Source: Streptomyces sp. NBC_00083
Lineage (GTDB): Bacteria; Actinomycetota; Actinomycetes; Streptomycetales; Streptomycetaceae
DNA: 64,000 bases
NCBI RefSeq assembly: GCF_026343295.1
Contig: NZ_JAPELY010000001.1
Coordinates: 310,001-374,000 of the forward strand
Direction: 5' to 3'
The position numbers and the translations under genes are program-made. Shown piece by piece: positions 36,643-47,825 of the stretch (positions are counted from its first letter, which is position 1; every line of letters begins with the position of its first letter). A model generated the notes under the pieces. The model ran no database searches and was not told where the DNA came from. It saw nothing but the letters and a program-made list of their open reading frames with translations.

Positions 36643-37491
36643 ATGTATTCCGATTCATCGTCGACCGCACCATCAGGGCCGCCGGTCTGGGACCCGCAGC
36701 AGTATCTGCGCCACGCCGGCCACCGCACCCGCCCGTTCCTCGACCTGCTCGCCCGCATACCCGACCTGCCGTCGGCCGACGGGCTCTCACCCCGGATAGC
36801 CGACCTCGGCTGCGGCCCCGGCAATGTCACCGTCCGCCTCGCCGACCGCTGGCCCGACGCCCGCATCACCGGCTTCGACCTCTCCCCGCAGATGCTCGCG
36901 CAGGCCGACAAGGACTACGCCGGCACCACCGCGGGCGGCGGCTGGCTCGACTTCCAGGTCGCCGACGCCGCGCACTGGGTGCCCGGCGAACCGTACGACC
37001 TGATCGTCTCCAACGCGGCCCTGCAATGGGTGCCCAACCACCCCGATTCCTTCCCCGCCTGGATCGACGGGCTCGCCCCCGGCGGCACCTTCGCCTTCCA
37101 GGTGCCGGGCAATTTCACCTCGCCCAGCCACGCCATCCTCGCCGAACTCTGCGACTCCCCGCGCTGGCGCAGCCGCCTCGACGACCACGGCCGGCGCTAC
37201 GTCCATATCCTCGAACCCGCCGACTACCTCACCAAGCTCGCCGATCTCGGCTGCGAGACCGATGCCTGGGAAACCGTCTACTGCCAGCTGCTCACCGGCC
37301 AGGACCCCGTCCTCGACTGGGTGAAGGGCACCGCCCTGCGCCCCGTGCTCACCGCCCTCGACGGGGACCAGGAGGCCATTGACGCCTTGCTCACCGAATA
37401 TCGCGACCGGCTCCGCGAGGCCTACCCGCCGGGCCCGCACGGCACGGTCTTCCCCTTCCGCCGCATCTTCGCCGTCGCCAGGAAGAAGTAG
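36643..37491 (+). CDS. tam: Trans-aconitate 2-methyltransferase
   Basis: 282-residue SAM-dependent methyltransferase that esterifies trans-aconitate, relieving inhibition of aconitase. Class I motif IADLGCGPGNVT (~residues 52-63), acidic motif ITGFDLS and post-motif VSNAALQWVPNH are clear; the WDPQQYLRHAGHRTRPFLDLL N-terminus is specific to Tam. AAGGGGG lies seven bases before the ATG. Divergent from tamR, as in S. coelicolor. Confidence 0.95.
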   Translation: MYSDSSSTAPSGPPVWDPQQYLRHAGHRTRPFLDLLARIPDLPSADGLSPRIADLGCGPGNVTVRLADRWPDARITGFDLSPQMLAQADKDYAGTTAGGGWLDFQVADAAHWVPGEPYDLIVSNAALQWVPNHPDSFPAWIDGLAPGGTFAFQVPGNFTSPSHAILAELCDSPRWRSRLDDHGRRYVHILEPADYLTKLADLGCETDAWETVYCQLLTGQDPVLDWVKGTALRPVLTALDGDQEAIDALLTEYRDRLREAYPPGPHGTVFPFRRIFAVARKK

Positions 37492-37524
37492 GCCGGGACG
37501 CGGGGGAGAAGGAGAGGCCCGGCG

Positions 37525-37902
37525 ATGCTCGCCGCTGTCGACCACGTTCAACTCGCCGCCCCGCCGGGCAGCGAGCCACTGCTGAGGGCGTACTACGAGG
37601 ACGTGCTCGGCATGACGGAGATCCCCAAGCCGCCGCCGCTCGCGGCCCGCGGCGGCTGCTGGTTCCAGTACGGGAGCGTCCAGCTCCACCTGGGCGTTGA
37701 GGAGGAGTTCCGGCCCGCTAAGAAGGCCCACCCCGGGCTCCGCGTCACCGCGATCGAGGCGTACGCCCGCCGTCTGGAAGGGCACGGCGCCCCGGTCGTG
37801 TGGGACGAGAACCTCCCGGGCCACCGGCGGTTCTACTCCGAGGACCCGGTCGGCAACCGCCTGGAGTTCCTGGAGCCGCTGCCGCCGTCGGCGCGGGCCT
37901 GA
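37525..37902 (+). CDS. VOC family (glyoxalase/dioxygenase-fold) protein
   Basis: 125-residue protein of the vicinal-oxygen-chelate fold: two beta-alpha-beta-beta-beta modules starting VDHVQLAAPPG and ending GNRLEFLEP. Possible metal ligands are His in VDHVQL, His in VQLHLGVE and Glu in RLEFLEP. The reaction is unknown (glyoxalase-like, resistance-like or epimerase). It starts 33 bases after tam behind GGAGAAGGAGAGG and probably shares its transcript. A 15-bp hairpin follows. Confidence 0.88.
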   Translation: MLAAVDHVQLAAPPGSEPLLRAYYEDVLGMTEIPKPPPLAARGGCWFQYGSVQLHLGVEEEFRPAKKAHPGLRVTAIEAYARRLEGHGAPVVWDENLPGHRRFYSEDPVGNRLEFLEPLPPSARA

Positions 37903-37910
37903 AACGGGGA

Positions 37911-37945
37911 GCGCCCCGCCCCCTCACGACGAGGGGGCGGGGCGC
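37911..37945. terminator. Bidirectional terminator between the VOC and VCBS genes
   Basis: GCGCCCCGCCCCCTC (37911-37925), five-base loop, GAGGGGGCGGGGCGC (37931-37945): a perfect 15-bp stem between convergent genes, 8 bases after the VOC stop and 20 bases beyond the VCBS stop. Confidence 0.85.
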
Positions 37946-37965
37946 CCGGTACCGCTGGGGTCGGC

Positions 37966-39696
37966 CTAGTAGATGCCGTACTTGTAGGTGTTCCAGCCGA
38001 AGCCGATCTTCACCCGGCTGTTGAAGCCGCCGGAACCGTTGGAGTCGTAACGCCACAGGTTGCCGGAGGAGTCCACCGCGACGATGTCGGAACGGCCGTC
38101 GCCGGTCAGGTCGCCGGGAGCGGCGATCATCTTCGCGCCGTACATGTTCCAGCCCGTGCCGATCTTGACCCGGCCCTTGAACGGGGCCTTGGCGTTGCCG
38201 GTGCCCGCGTACAGGTAGAGGGTGCCGTCGGGGGTACGGGCCAGCAGGTCCGCCAGGCCGTCGCCGTTGACGTCACCGGCGCCGAAGAGCTTGTCGTACG
38301 CGTTCCAGCCGGCGCCGATGTCGATGCGCGAGTACACGCCGGTGGCCTGGCCGTTGCCCGGGTACAGGTACAGGTGGCCGTTGCCGCCCTGGCGGGCGAT
38401 CAGGTCGCCGTTGCCCTCACCGGTGAGGTCGCCCACACCGATCACGGTGTTGTAGATGTTCCAGCCGCCGCCGAGCTGGTTGCCGTTGACGTAGAGCTCG
38501 CCGGCACCATCGAGGAAGAGCAGGCTGGCCCAGCGGTCGCTGACATCGAGCGAGGAGGGGGCGGCGAGGTAGGGGACGCCGTCCCAGTCACCGGCGGTGC
38601 CGGGGGAGACCGCCGACAGGTAGCCGTCGCCCTGGCCCCAGTAGTAGTTGAGGGCTCCGGCGCCGGTGAGGCCGTACAGCTCCTGCTTGCCGTAGGCCGG
38701 GTTGCCGCCCGACCCGGTGAGCTGGGCGGACTGCCATCCCTTGCCCATGGCCAGGCGGGAGTTGAGCTGGCCGTCGGAGTTCGAGCCGTAGAACCAGAGC
38801 TGCCCCGACAGGTCGCGGCCGACCAGGTCGCCCTTGCCGTCTCCGTTCAGGTCGTCGACGCCGAGGATCTGGTTGTACGTGTTCCAGCCCCAGCCGACCT
38901 TCACGCCCGCCTTCAGCGGGTCCGCGGCGTTGCCGGTGCCCGCGTAGAAGTACAGGTCGCCGCTGGGCGTACGGCCGTAGACGTCGCCGATGCCGTCGCC
39001 GTTCACGTCGTTGGCGCCGACGATCTGGTCGAACATGTTCCAGCTGCTGCCGACCTTCTTGCCGGCCGAGAACGGGGCGTTCAGGTCGCCCGTGCCCGCG
39101 TACAGGTAGAGGTCACCGCCGGGGGTGCGGGCCAGCAGGTCGTTGTGGCCGTCACCGGTGAGGTCGGCGGCCGAGACGACCTTGTTGAACATGTTCCAGC
39201 CGGAGCCGGACCAGCCGCTGGAGTAGATGCCGGAGCTGGTGACGTCCGCGTGCAGCGTCAGGACGCCGGTCGGGGACAGGTCGAGCACCTCGGGGGAGGT
39301 GCCGCCGCCCAGGTCACCGGGGAGGATCAGGTCCTTGTAGGAGCCGAGGGTGTTGTAGAACTCGGGGTTCTGGGCGCTCCGCCAGTCCTCCCAGTACAGC
39401 TTGTTGTTGGGCTCACGGGCGAGCATGTCGGACTCCCCGTCGCCGCCCAGGTCGAAGCGGGGCTTCGCCACGCCGGTGACGGCCGCGCCGGCCGCGAGGG
39501 ACCGCTGCTTCGCCTTGAGCGGGGCCTTGGTGTGGGGCAGCGTCGCCGACGGGTTGATCGTGGGCTTCGGCGTCGAAACGGGGCCGTGCGGTCCCGCCGG
39601 AGCGGTGTCGGCCGAGGCCGGACCGGCGAGCAGCATGCCCGCCGACAGGACGATGGCGGTGCAGGCCGCGAGGCGGCTCGCGCGCTTGGTGCGCAC
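37966..39696 (-). CDS. Secreted FG-GAP/VCBS-repeat protein
   Basis: About 576 residues. The N-terminus is a clear Sec signal peptide (RTKRASR, hydrophobic LAACTAIVLSAGMLLAG, cleavage after PASA). The mature protein is an array of VCBS/FG-GAP repeats of ~45-50 residues with the pattern GDLTGDGxxDLLARTPxGxLYLYAGTG, whose DxxGDGxxD loops bind calcium, forming a beta-propeller. Function unknown: cell-surface or exported binding protein. GTG at 39696 fits GGGGGGA 12 bases upstream; the ATG at 39717 is an alternative. Confidence 0.88.
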   Translation of the reverse strand: MRTKRASRLAACTAIVLSAGMLLAGPASADTAPAGPHGPVSTPKPTINPSATLPHTKAPLKAKQRSLAAGAAVTGVAKPRFDLGGDGESDMLAREPNNKLYWEDWRSAQNPEFYNTLGSYKDLILPGDLGGGTSPEVLDLSPTGVLTLHADVTSSGIYSSGWSGSGWNMFNKVVSAADLTGDGHNDLLARTPGGDLYLYAGTGDLNAPFSAGKKVGSSWNMFDQIVGANDVNGDGIGDVYGRTPSGDLYFYAGTGNAADPLKAGVKVGWGWNTYNQILGVDDLNGDGKGDLVGRDLSGQLWFYGSNSDGQLNSRLAMGKGWQSAQLTGSGGNPAYGKQELYGLTGAGALNYYWGQGDGYLSAVSPGTAGDWDGVPYLAAPSSLDVSDRWASLLFLDGAGELYVNGNQLGGGWNIYNTVIGVGDLTGEGNGDLIARQGGNGHLYLYPGNGQATGVYSRIDIGAGWNAYDKLFGAGDVNGDGLADLLARTPDGTLYLYAGTGNAKAPFKGRVKIGTGWNMYGAKMIAAPGDLTGDGRSDIVAVDSSGNLWRYDSNGSGGFNSRVKIGFGWNTYKYGIY

Positions 39697-39991
39697 AGAG
39701 GACAAAATTCCCCCCATGGGAATAAGCGGGTAGACCCGGGGGGAACCAAGTCGCTGCGTATGCGTCGTCGCGTGGGCGCGCTGAAAGGAGCGCGGCACAT
39801 GCACCCCGACGGCCTGTACGGCGTTCCGTACGGCAGTCATGGGTGAGGGCACGCGAGGAAAGGCGAAAATCCCCCCCGGGATTGTGCGTGAAGACTACCG
39901 CTGATTCTTGTGCAGTTGAAGTGAAAATTGTGGCCCGAGTTGAACGATCTCGGCCGAGGAGGCATCAAAGAAGAAACGGCGGGGTAACGAA

Positions 39992-40741
39992 TCAGCTTTT
40001 ACGGTGCCCTATGAGACGCGGTTTCGGTTCAAGACCGTCCAAACCGTGCCAGGCCAGATTGACCAGGTGAGCGGCGACTTCCGCTTTCTTCGGCTTCCGC
40101 ACGTCCAGCCACCACTGGCCGGTGAGCGCGACCATGCCGACCAGCGCCTGCGCGTACAGCGGCGCCAGTTTCGCGTCGAATCCACGGGCCTTGAACTCCA
40201 GGCCCAGAATGTCCTCGACCTGGGTGGCGATGTCGGAGATCAGGGAAGCGAACGTTCCGGTCGACTGGGCCACCGGGGAGTCGCGCACCAGAATGCGGAA
40301 TCCGTCCGTATACGTCTCGATGTAGTCGAGCAGCGCGAATGCCGCCTGCTCCAGGAGCTCCCGCGGATGGCCCGCGGTCAGCGCGCCCGTCACGCCGTCG
40401 AGCAGTGAGCGCATCTCCCGGTCCACGACCACCGCGTACAGGCCCTCCTTGCCGCCGAAGTGCTCGTACACCACCGGCTTGGAGACCCCGGCCTTCGCCG
40501 CGATCTCCTCCACCGAGGTGCCCTCGAAGCCCTTCTCGGCGAAGAGTGTGCGACCGATGTCCAGCAATTGCTCGCGGCGCTCGGCCCCGGTCATCCGGGT
40601 CCTGCGGGTGCGCCGTGGCTTCTCGGCCGAGCCGGAGGCCCCGGCCGAGCCGCGGCCGGCGGCCCTTGCCGAGCCGCCGGTGGAACCAGTGGTGCTGGTG
40701 GTACGGGTGGTGCTGGAGTCGGTCGCCACGTCGTCCATCAT
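39992..40741 (-). CDS. TetR family regulator of the desaturase operon
   Basis: 249-residue TetR protein. A Ser/Thr/Gly-rich disordered tail (~1-48) precedes the HTH (~52-98: RREQLLDIGRTLFAEKGFEGTSVEEIAAKAGVSKPVVYEHFGGKEGLY). A helical ligand-binding domain follows. The start ATG overlaps the stop of the upstream desaturase gene, so regulator and desaturase are co-transcribed. This suggests a fatty-acid or acyl-CoA-responsive repressor of membrane-lipid desaturation, as for DesT-like proteins (inferred). The second Met (40738) is an equally possible start. Confidence 0.9.
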   Translation of the reverse strand: MMDDVATDSSTTRTTSTTGSTGGSARAAGRGSAGASGSAEKPRRTRRTRMTGAERREQLLDIGRTLFAEKGFEGTSVEEIAAKAGVSKPVVYEHFGGKEGLYAVVVDREMRSLLDGVTGALTAGHPRELLEQAAFALLDYIETYTDGFRILVRDSPVAQSTGTFASLISDIATQVEDILGLEFKARGFDAKLAPLYAQALVGMVALTGQWWLDVRKPKKAEVAAHLVNLAWHGLDGLEPKPRLIGHRKS

Positions 40742-41733
40742 GCCGCCTCGGCGGCCTTCTCCTTGCGCCGGGACCGGCCGCCCTCATTCCGCTTGGAGTC
40801 GATCCGGGCCGCGCTCGGCCAGCGCACGTCGTACGCCAGACCCAGCTGCTCGCACCAGCGGATGATCCGCGCGCTGGAGTCGAGCTGCCCCCGCATCACC
40901 CCGTGCCGGGCCGATGTCGGGTCCGCGTGGTGCAGGTTGTGCCACGACTCGCCGCACGACAGGACCGCGAGCCACCACACGTTGCCGCTGCGGTCGCGCG
41001 ACTTGAAGGGACGCTTGCCCACCGCGTGACAGATCGAGTTGATCGACCACGTCACATGGTGCAGCAACGCCACCCGCACCAGGGAGCCCCAGAAGAACCC
41101 CGTGAACGCCCCCCACCACGACATCGTCGCCAGGCCTCCCACCAGCGGCGGGATCGCGAGCGACAGGATCGTCCACCACACGAAGTCACGCGAGATGCGG
41201 CGGATCGCAGGGTCGGCCAGAAGATCCGGCGCGTACTTCTCCTGCGACGTCTGCTCCTCGTCGAACATCCATGCGATGTGCGCCCACCACAGGCCCTTCA
41301 TCAGGGCCGGCAGCGTCTCGCCGAAACGCCACGGCGAATGCGGGTCGCCCTCGGCGTCCGAGAACTTGTGGTGCCTGCGGTGATCGGCGACCCAGCGCAC
41401 CAGCGGCCCCTCGACCGCCATGGACCCCGCGACCGCCATCGCGATCCGCAGCGGCCGCTTCGCCTTGAACGAACCGTGCGTGAAATAGCGGTGGAAGCCG
41501 ATCGTGATGCCGTGGCAGCCCAGGTAGTACATGAAGACGAGGAGGCCGATGTCGAGCCAGCTGACGCCCCAGCCCCAGGCGAGCGGCACCGCCGCGACCA
41601 GGGCCACGAACGGCACCGTGATGAAGAACAGCAGGGCGATCTGTTCGATGGAGCGTTTGCTCTCGCCGCCCAGCGTCGCGGACGGAGGGGGAGATCCGTC
41701 CGGAGACTTGAGCAGATCGGGACTGGTGGTCAT
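40738..41733 (-). CDS. Fatty acid (acyl-CoA/acyl-lipid) desaturase
   Basis: 331-residue membrane di-iron desaturase that introduces a cis double bond (delta-9 type) into acyl chains. The three histidine boxes are intact: HRYFTH (~78), HRRHH (~116) and HNLHH (~265). Four hydrophobic helices surround them (ALLFFITVPFVALVAAVPL and others). ATG at 41733 follows GGGGG by eight bases; the longer upstream frame crosses the promoter region. First gene of a desaturase-TetR operon, divergent from ppc. Confidence 0.94.
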   Translation of the reverse strand: MTTSPDLLKSPDGSPPPSATLGGESKRSIEQIALLFFITVPFVALVAAVPLAWGWGVSWLDIGLLVFMYYLGCHGITIGFHRYFTHGSFKAKRPLRIAMAVAGSMAVEGPLVRWVADHRRHHKFSDAEGDPHSPWRFGETLPALMKGLWWAHIAWMFDEEQTSQEKYAPDLLADPAIRRISRDFVWWTILSLAIPPLVGGLATMSWWGAFTGFFWGSLVRVALLHHVTWSINSICHAVGKRPFKSRDRSGNVWWLAVLSCGESWHNLHHADPTSARHGVMRGQLDSSARIIRWCEQLGLAYDVRWPSAARIDSKRNEGGRSRRKEKAAEAA

Positions 41734-41792
41734 GGGGAGTACCCCCGGCAGGGTGAGGAAAACGAGCGGATTCGCCCGGCTACGGGTGCGTA

Positions 41793-41810
41793 ACCTACGG
41801 CAACGTAAGT
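41793..41810. promoter_or_regulatory. Imperfect inverted repeat upstream of the desaturase
   Basis: ACCTACG-GCAA-CGTAAGT (one mismatch in 7-bp arms), 60 bases upstream of the desaturase ATG in the divergent desaturase/ppc gap. It is the best candidate operator for the co-encoded TetR regulator. Confidence 0.4.
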
Positions 41811-41950
41811 ATGGCAGTGCCGTGGCCGGGGACAAGAGCCCGTGACGGCGGGGCGGAATGGGACACCTATCCTGGGTGTCGTCGGACAGCGCGGTCCGCA
41901 AGCCTCCAGAACCCTCCAGACGTGCTCAAACACTGCAAGGAGCCGCACCT

Positions 41951-44680
<2,730 letters not shown>

Positions 44681-44687
44681 CCCACCA

Positions 44688-44713
44688 GGGCGGAGCCCCC
44701 CGGGGCTCCGCCC
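44688..44713 (+). terminator. Terminator hairpin after ppc
   Basis: GGGCGGAGCCCC (44688-44699) and GGGGCTCCGCCC (44702-44713) form a perfect 12-bp stem with a two-base spacer. The arms match the hairpin core of the module A intergenic repeat, here without the rest of the module. Confidence 0.75.
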
Positions 44714-44759
44714 CCCACCCCGCTCGGCGCCGTGCCGGGTGCCCCGCAGGGGCGCGGGG

Positions 44760-45227
44760 CTACAGGGCGATGAAGGTCCAGGCCATGGTCGCCGCGCCCA
44801 GCAGGCCCACCGCCCACGCCGTCCGCGGCATCCGCAGACCCCCGGCCACCAGCAGGGAGGCCAGCAGGAGCGCCCCCGCCAGGGGGAGCCAGGCGTACAG
44901 GAAGCCCGCCGTGCCGCTGCGTACCGCCTGGGTCGTGCCGGGCTTCAGGACCACCGGCAGGTGATCGCCCCGCTCCGCCGCCACCGACTCGGGAATCGTC
45001 ACCCGCGCGTGCGGCGCCGAGTCGCCGACGGGCGCGAAGGGCCCGGCGCAGACGTCGTCCGCGCAGCCCGTCACCGTCAGCGTCCCGTGGTCGCGGCCCT
45101 TCGCGAGGACCACGTGCTGGGCCGTGCCCCACGACGACCAGAACCCGGCGACCACGAGCACCGCGACGACCAGGGCCGACGCTGCCCGCCGCACAAACAT
45201 CAGGAAGGTACGGCTCCGCTTCACCAT
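44760..45227 (-). CDS. Hypothetical membrane protein with extracytoplasmic domain
   Basis: 155-residue protein with an N-terminal membrane helix (~14-33), an external domain of about 70 residues containing a CADDVCAGP cysteine pair, and two C-terminal helices (~108-128 and ~133-152). The cysteine pair probably forms a disulfide outside the cell. Function unknown. AGGA lies nine bases before the ATG at 45227. It follows pth in the same direction with a 75-base gap. Confidence 0.78.
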   Translation of the reverse strand: MVKRSRTFLMFVRRAASALVVAVLVVAGFWSSWGTAQHVVLAKGRDHGTLTVTGCADDVCAGPFAPVGDSAPHARVTIPESVAAERGDHLPVVLKPGTTQAVRSGTAGFLYAWLPLAGALLLASLLVAGGLRMPRTAWAVGLLGAATMAWTFIAL

Positions 45228-45302
45228 GGGGCGCGATCCTGACGCCCCTGACCGCGAACGGTCAAACCGGGGGCGCCGGTTCACCCCCCAAAAGGAGCCT
45301 TG

Positions 45303-45902
45303 TCAGGAGTTGTACGTCGTCTGGGCCCGCTCCAGGCCCTCGATCACCAGCGCCTCGGCCGCGTCCGCCGCCCGGTCCACGAAGTAACCCAGCTCCTTGC
45401 GCTCCGTCGAGGAGAAGTCCTTCAGGACGAAGTCCGCCACCTGCATCCGCCCCGGCGGACGCCCGATCCCGAACCGCACCCGGTGATAGTCCGGACCCAG
45501 CGACTTCGTGATCGACTTCAGACCGTTGTGCCCGTTGTCCCCGCCGCCCAGCTTCAGCCGCAGCACCCCGTAATCGATGTCCAACTCGTCATGGACCGCG
45601 ACGATGTTGGCGACCGGCACCTTGTAGAAATCGCGCAGCGCCGTCACCGGACCGCCCGACAGGTTCATGTACGACAGCGGCTTCGCCAGCACCACCCGGC
45701 GGTTCAGCGGCCCCGGCGGACCGATCCGCCCCTCCACGACCTGCGCCCGCGCCTTGTGCGCCTTGAACCGGCCGCCCATGCGCTCCGCCAGCAGGTCCAC
45801 GGCCATGAACCCGACGTTGTGCCGGTTCGCCGCGTACTCGGGCCCCGGATTGCCCAGGCCCACGATGAGCCAGGGCGCGTTCGCGTGGTCGGTCGTCGTC
45901 AT
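45303..45902 (-). CDS. pth: Peptidyl-tRNA hydrolase
   Basis: 199-residue enzyme that releases peptides from dropped-off peptidyl-tRNA. [18 protein letters not shown] at the N-terminus holds the catalytic His (NRHNVG, ~residue 31) and substrate Asn residues; [11 protein letters not shown] and [10 protein letters not shown] are also conserved. GAGGAG lies ten bases before the ATG at 45902. It follows rplY, separated by a strong terminator, the usual rplY-pth order. Confidence 0.96.
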   Translation of the reverse strand: MTTTDHANAPWLIVGLGNPGPEYAANRHNVGFMAVDLLAERMGGRFKAHKARAQVVEGRIGPPGPLNRRVVLAKPLSYMNLSGGPVTALRDFYKVPVANIVAVHDELDIDYGVLRLKLGGGDNGHNGLKSITKSLGPDYHRVRFGIGRPPGRMQVADFVLKDFSSTERKELGYFVDRAADAAEALVIEGLERAQTTYNS

Positions 45903-45966
45903 GGGGGCTGCGTCTCCTCGGTCACGTACAGCGGGAACAACACGTACAGCAAACACGTGCACAGAA

Positions 45967-46004
45967 AAACGGGGCGGCGGGCCACGTGTGGCCCGCCGCC
46001 CCGT
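45967..46004 (-). terminator. Intrinsic terminator after rplY
   Basis: AACGGGGCGGCGGGCCAC (45967-45984) and its exact complement (45987-46004) form an 18-bp stem with a two-base gap. Read on the minus strand it is followed by TTTTCTG, a short U-tract. It sits 45 bases after the rplY stop and may limit read-through into pth. Confidence 0.9.
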
Positions 46005-46048
46005 TCAAGACCCGTGCCCGGCACGGAATCTCAGGCAGAGCGTGCGGC

Positions 46049-46636
46049 TCAGGCCTCGGCGCCCTCGGCGGCCTCGGTCTCGGCAGCCGGCTCCTCGGCC
46101 TGAGCCGACAGGATCTGGATGACGACGGCCTCGGGGTCGGTGGCCAGGGTGGTGCCCGACGGCAGCTTGATGTCCTTGGCGTGGATCGCCGCGCCGGCCT
46201 CAAGGCCCTCGATGGAGACGGTGACCGAGGTCGGGATGTGGGTGGCCTCGGCCTCGACGGAGAGCGTGTTCAGCACGTTCTCGACGAGGAAGCTGCCCGG
46301 AGCCAGGTCGCCCTCGGTCTCCACGGCAACCTCGACCGTGACCTTCTCGCCCTTCTTGACGAGCAGCAGGTCGACGTGGACCAGGTAACCCTTGATGGCG
46401 TCACGCTGGACGGCCTTCGGGATCGCGAGCTCGGTCTTGCCGTCGATGTCCAGGGAGAGCAGGACGTTCGCCGTACGCAGCGCGAGCAGCAGCTCGTGGC
46501 CCGGCAGGGTCACGTGGACCGGCTCGGTGCCGTGACCGTAGATGACGCCGGGAACCTTGTTCTCGCGGCGGATGGTGCGCGCAGCACCCTTGCCGAAGCT
46601 CGAACGGACGTCGGCGGCAATCTTGACCTCGGACAT
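46049..46636 (-). CDS. rplY: 50S ribosomal protein L25 (general stress protein Ctc type)
   Basis: 195-residue long-form L25 (Ctc/TL5). The N-terminal L25 domain (~1-92: KIAADVRSSFGKGAARTIRRENKVPGVIYG) binds 5S rRNA; the C-terminal beta domain (~98-180) is typical of the long bacterial form; a Glu/Ala-rich tail ends it. GAGGAG lies seven bases before the ATG at 46636. Divergent from a LysR gene and upstream of pth. Confidence 0.95.
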   Translation of the reverse strand: MSEVKIAADVRSSFGKGAARTIRRENKVPGVIYGHGTEPVHVTLPGHELLLALRTANVLLSLDIDGKTELAIPKAVQRDAIKGYLVHVDLLLVKKGEKVTVEVAVETEGDLAPGSFLVENVLNTLSVEAEATHIPTSVTVSIEGLEAGAAIHAKDIKLPSGTTLATDPEAVVIQILSAQAEEPAAETEAAEGAEA

Positions 46637-46724
46637 GTGCACTCCTCGTAGAAGGTGAAACCAAAAAAAAGGGGGTCACCCGGCCACGACTGGCCTGCTA
46701 CGAAGAGCGCGTCGATAACGGACC

Positions 46725-46743
46725 GCCGTACCTCAGGTACGGC
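46725..46743. promoter_or_regulatory. Small hairpin in the rplY / LysR intergenic region
   Basis: GCCGTACC-TCA-GGTACGGC is a perfect 8-bp stem with a three-base loop, about 90 bases upstream of the rplY start. It could be part of a structured rplY leader or an operator. Confidence 0.35.
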
Positions 46744-46829
46744 CTCCCTCGCCGAGCAACTGCCCCAGACTACCCGGCGACCCCCCGACGACCCAATTGG
46801 ATCAATCCCGGGCCGGGGGCAGGCAGCCG

Positions 46830-46865
46830 CCTATCGGGTCGGTACGGATAGGCATTCCCCTATCC
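46830..46865. promoter_or_regulatory. Candidate LysR-type binding sites before the LysR gene
   Basis: Three alternating half-sites: CCTATC (46830-46835), GGATAGG (46846-46852) and CCTATCC (46859-46865). The last two form a perfect 7-bp inverted repeat with a six-base spacer, ending ten bases before the LysR ATG. This suggests autoregulation; the last half-site also overlaps a TATCCT -10-like hexamer (46861-46866). Confidence 0.45.
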
Positions 46866-46874
46866 TTGCTGCTC

Positions 46875-47825
46875 ATGGACCTGCTGCTGCACCTCAGGTA
46901 CTTCCGCACCGTCGCCGAAGAACAGCACTTCGGCCGCGCCGCCGAACGCCTGCGCGTCGCCCAGCCCTCCCTCTCGCAGCGCATCCAGCGCCTCGAACGC
47001 GAACTCGGCGTCCGCCTCCTCGACCGCGGCCGCACCGGCGCCACCCTCACCCCCGCCGGCCGCCTCGTCCTCGCCGAAACCCACACCCTGCTCGACGCCG
47101 CCGACCGGCTGCGCACCCTCGTCGGCCGCGTCCAGGGCGGCGCCGCCGGCACCCTGCGCGCCGCCGTACCGCCCCAGCTCGGCGGCGCCACCGTCGCCGC
47201 CCTCCTCACCGCCTACCGCGACCGCAGCCCCGGCGGCACCCTCGACCTGCGCGAACTCACCACCGCCGAGCAGACCGCCGAACTCACCGCGGGCACCCTC
47301 GACGCCGGCATCGTCCGCCACCCCTGCCCCGCCACCGGCCTCGGCTTCGGCCCCCAGCTCCACCAGCCGCTCGGCGCGCTCCTCGCCGCCGACGACCCCC
47401 TCGCCCAGCACCCCGAGATCGACGTACGCGACCTCGACGGCCGCGAGCTCCTCCTCTTCCCCCGCCCCACCGCCCCCGCCCTCCACGACGAAACCCTCAC
47501 CGCCTGCGCCCGCCACGGCTGCACCCCCGGCGCCGTACGCGAGGTCACCGGCAGCGAGTTCACCCACGCCCTCATCCTGTCCGGCACCCACGTCGTCGCC
47601 CTCGTGCCCCGGCCCGCCCCCGAACCCGGCACCACCTGGCGCCCGTTGCGCGGCACCCCCCTCACCTGGCGCACCTCCACCGCGTGGCCCGCAGGACGCG
47701 ACGGACCCGCCGTCCGCCTGTTCACCGAAGCGGCCCACGACGTCCTGCGCGACCACGCCGGGCTCGTCCCCACCGCCCCCCAACGGCGCCTGTTCCCCCG
47801 CCCCGCATCGGAGTTCCCGCTGTGA
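46875..47825 (+). CDS. LysR family transcriptional regulator
   Basis: 316-residue LTTR. N-terminal winged HTH (~1-60: LRYFRTVAEEQHFGRAAERLRVAQPSLSQRIQRLERELGVRLLDR) and a periplasmic-binding-like effector domain (~90-300). The start lies just after an inverted-repeat array that is probably its own operator. The stop overlaps the start of the beta-lactamase-like gene (GTGA), unlike the divergent ampR/bla layout. Effector unknown. Confidence 0.93.
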   Translation: MDLLLHLRYFRTVAEEQHFGRAAERLRVAQPSLSQRIQRLERELGVRLLDRGRTGATLTPAGRLVLAETHTLLDAADRLRTLVGRVQGGAAGTLRAAVPPQLGGATVAALLTAYRDRSPGGTLDLRELTTAEQTAELTAGTLDAGIVRHPCPATGLGFGPQLHQPLGALLAADDPLAQHPEIDVRDLDGRELLLFPRPTAPALHDETLTACARHGCTPGAVREVTGSEFTHALILSGTHVVALVPRPAPEPGTTWRPLRGTPLTWRTSTAWPAGRDGPAVRLFTEAAHDVLRDHAGLVPTAPQRRLFPRPASEFPL

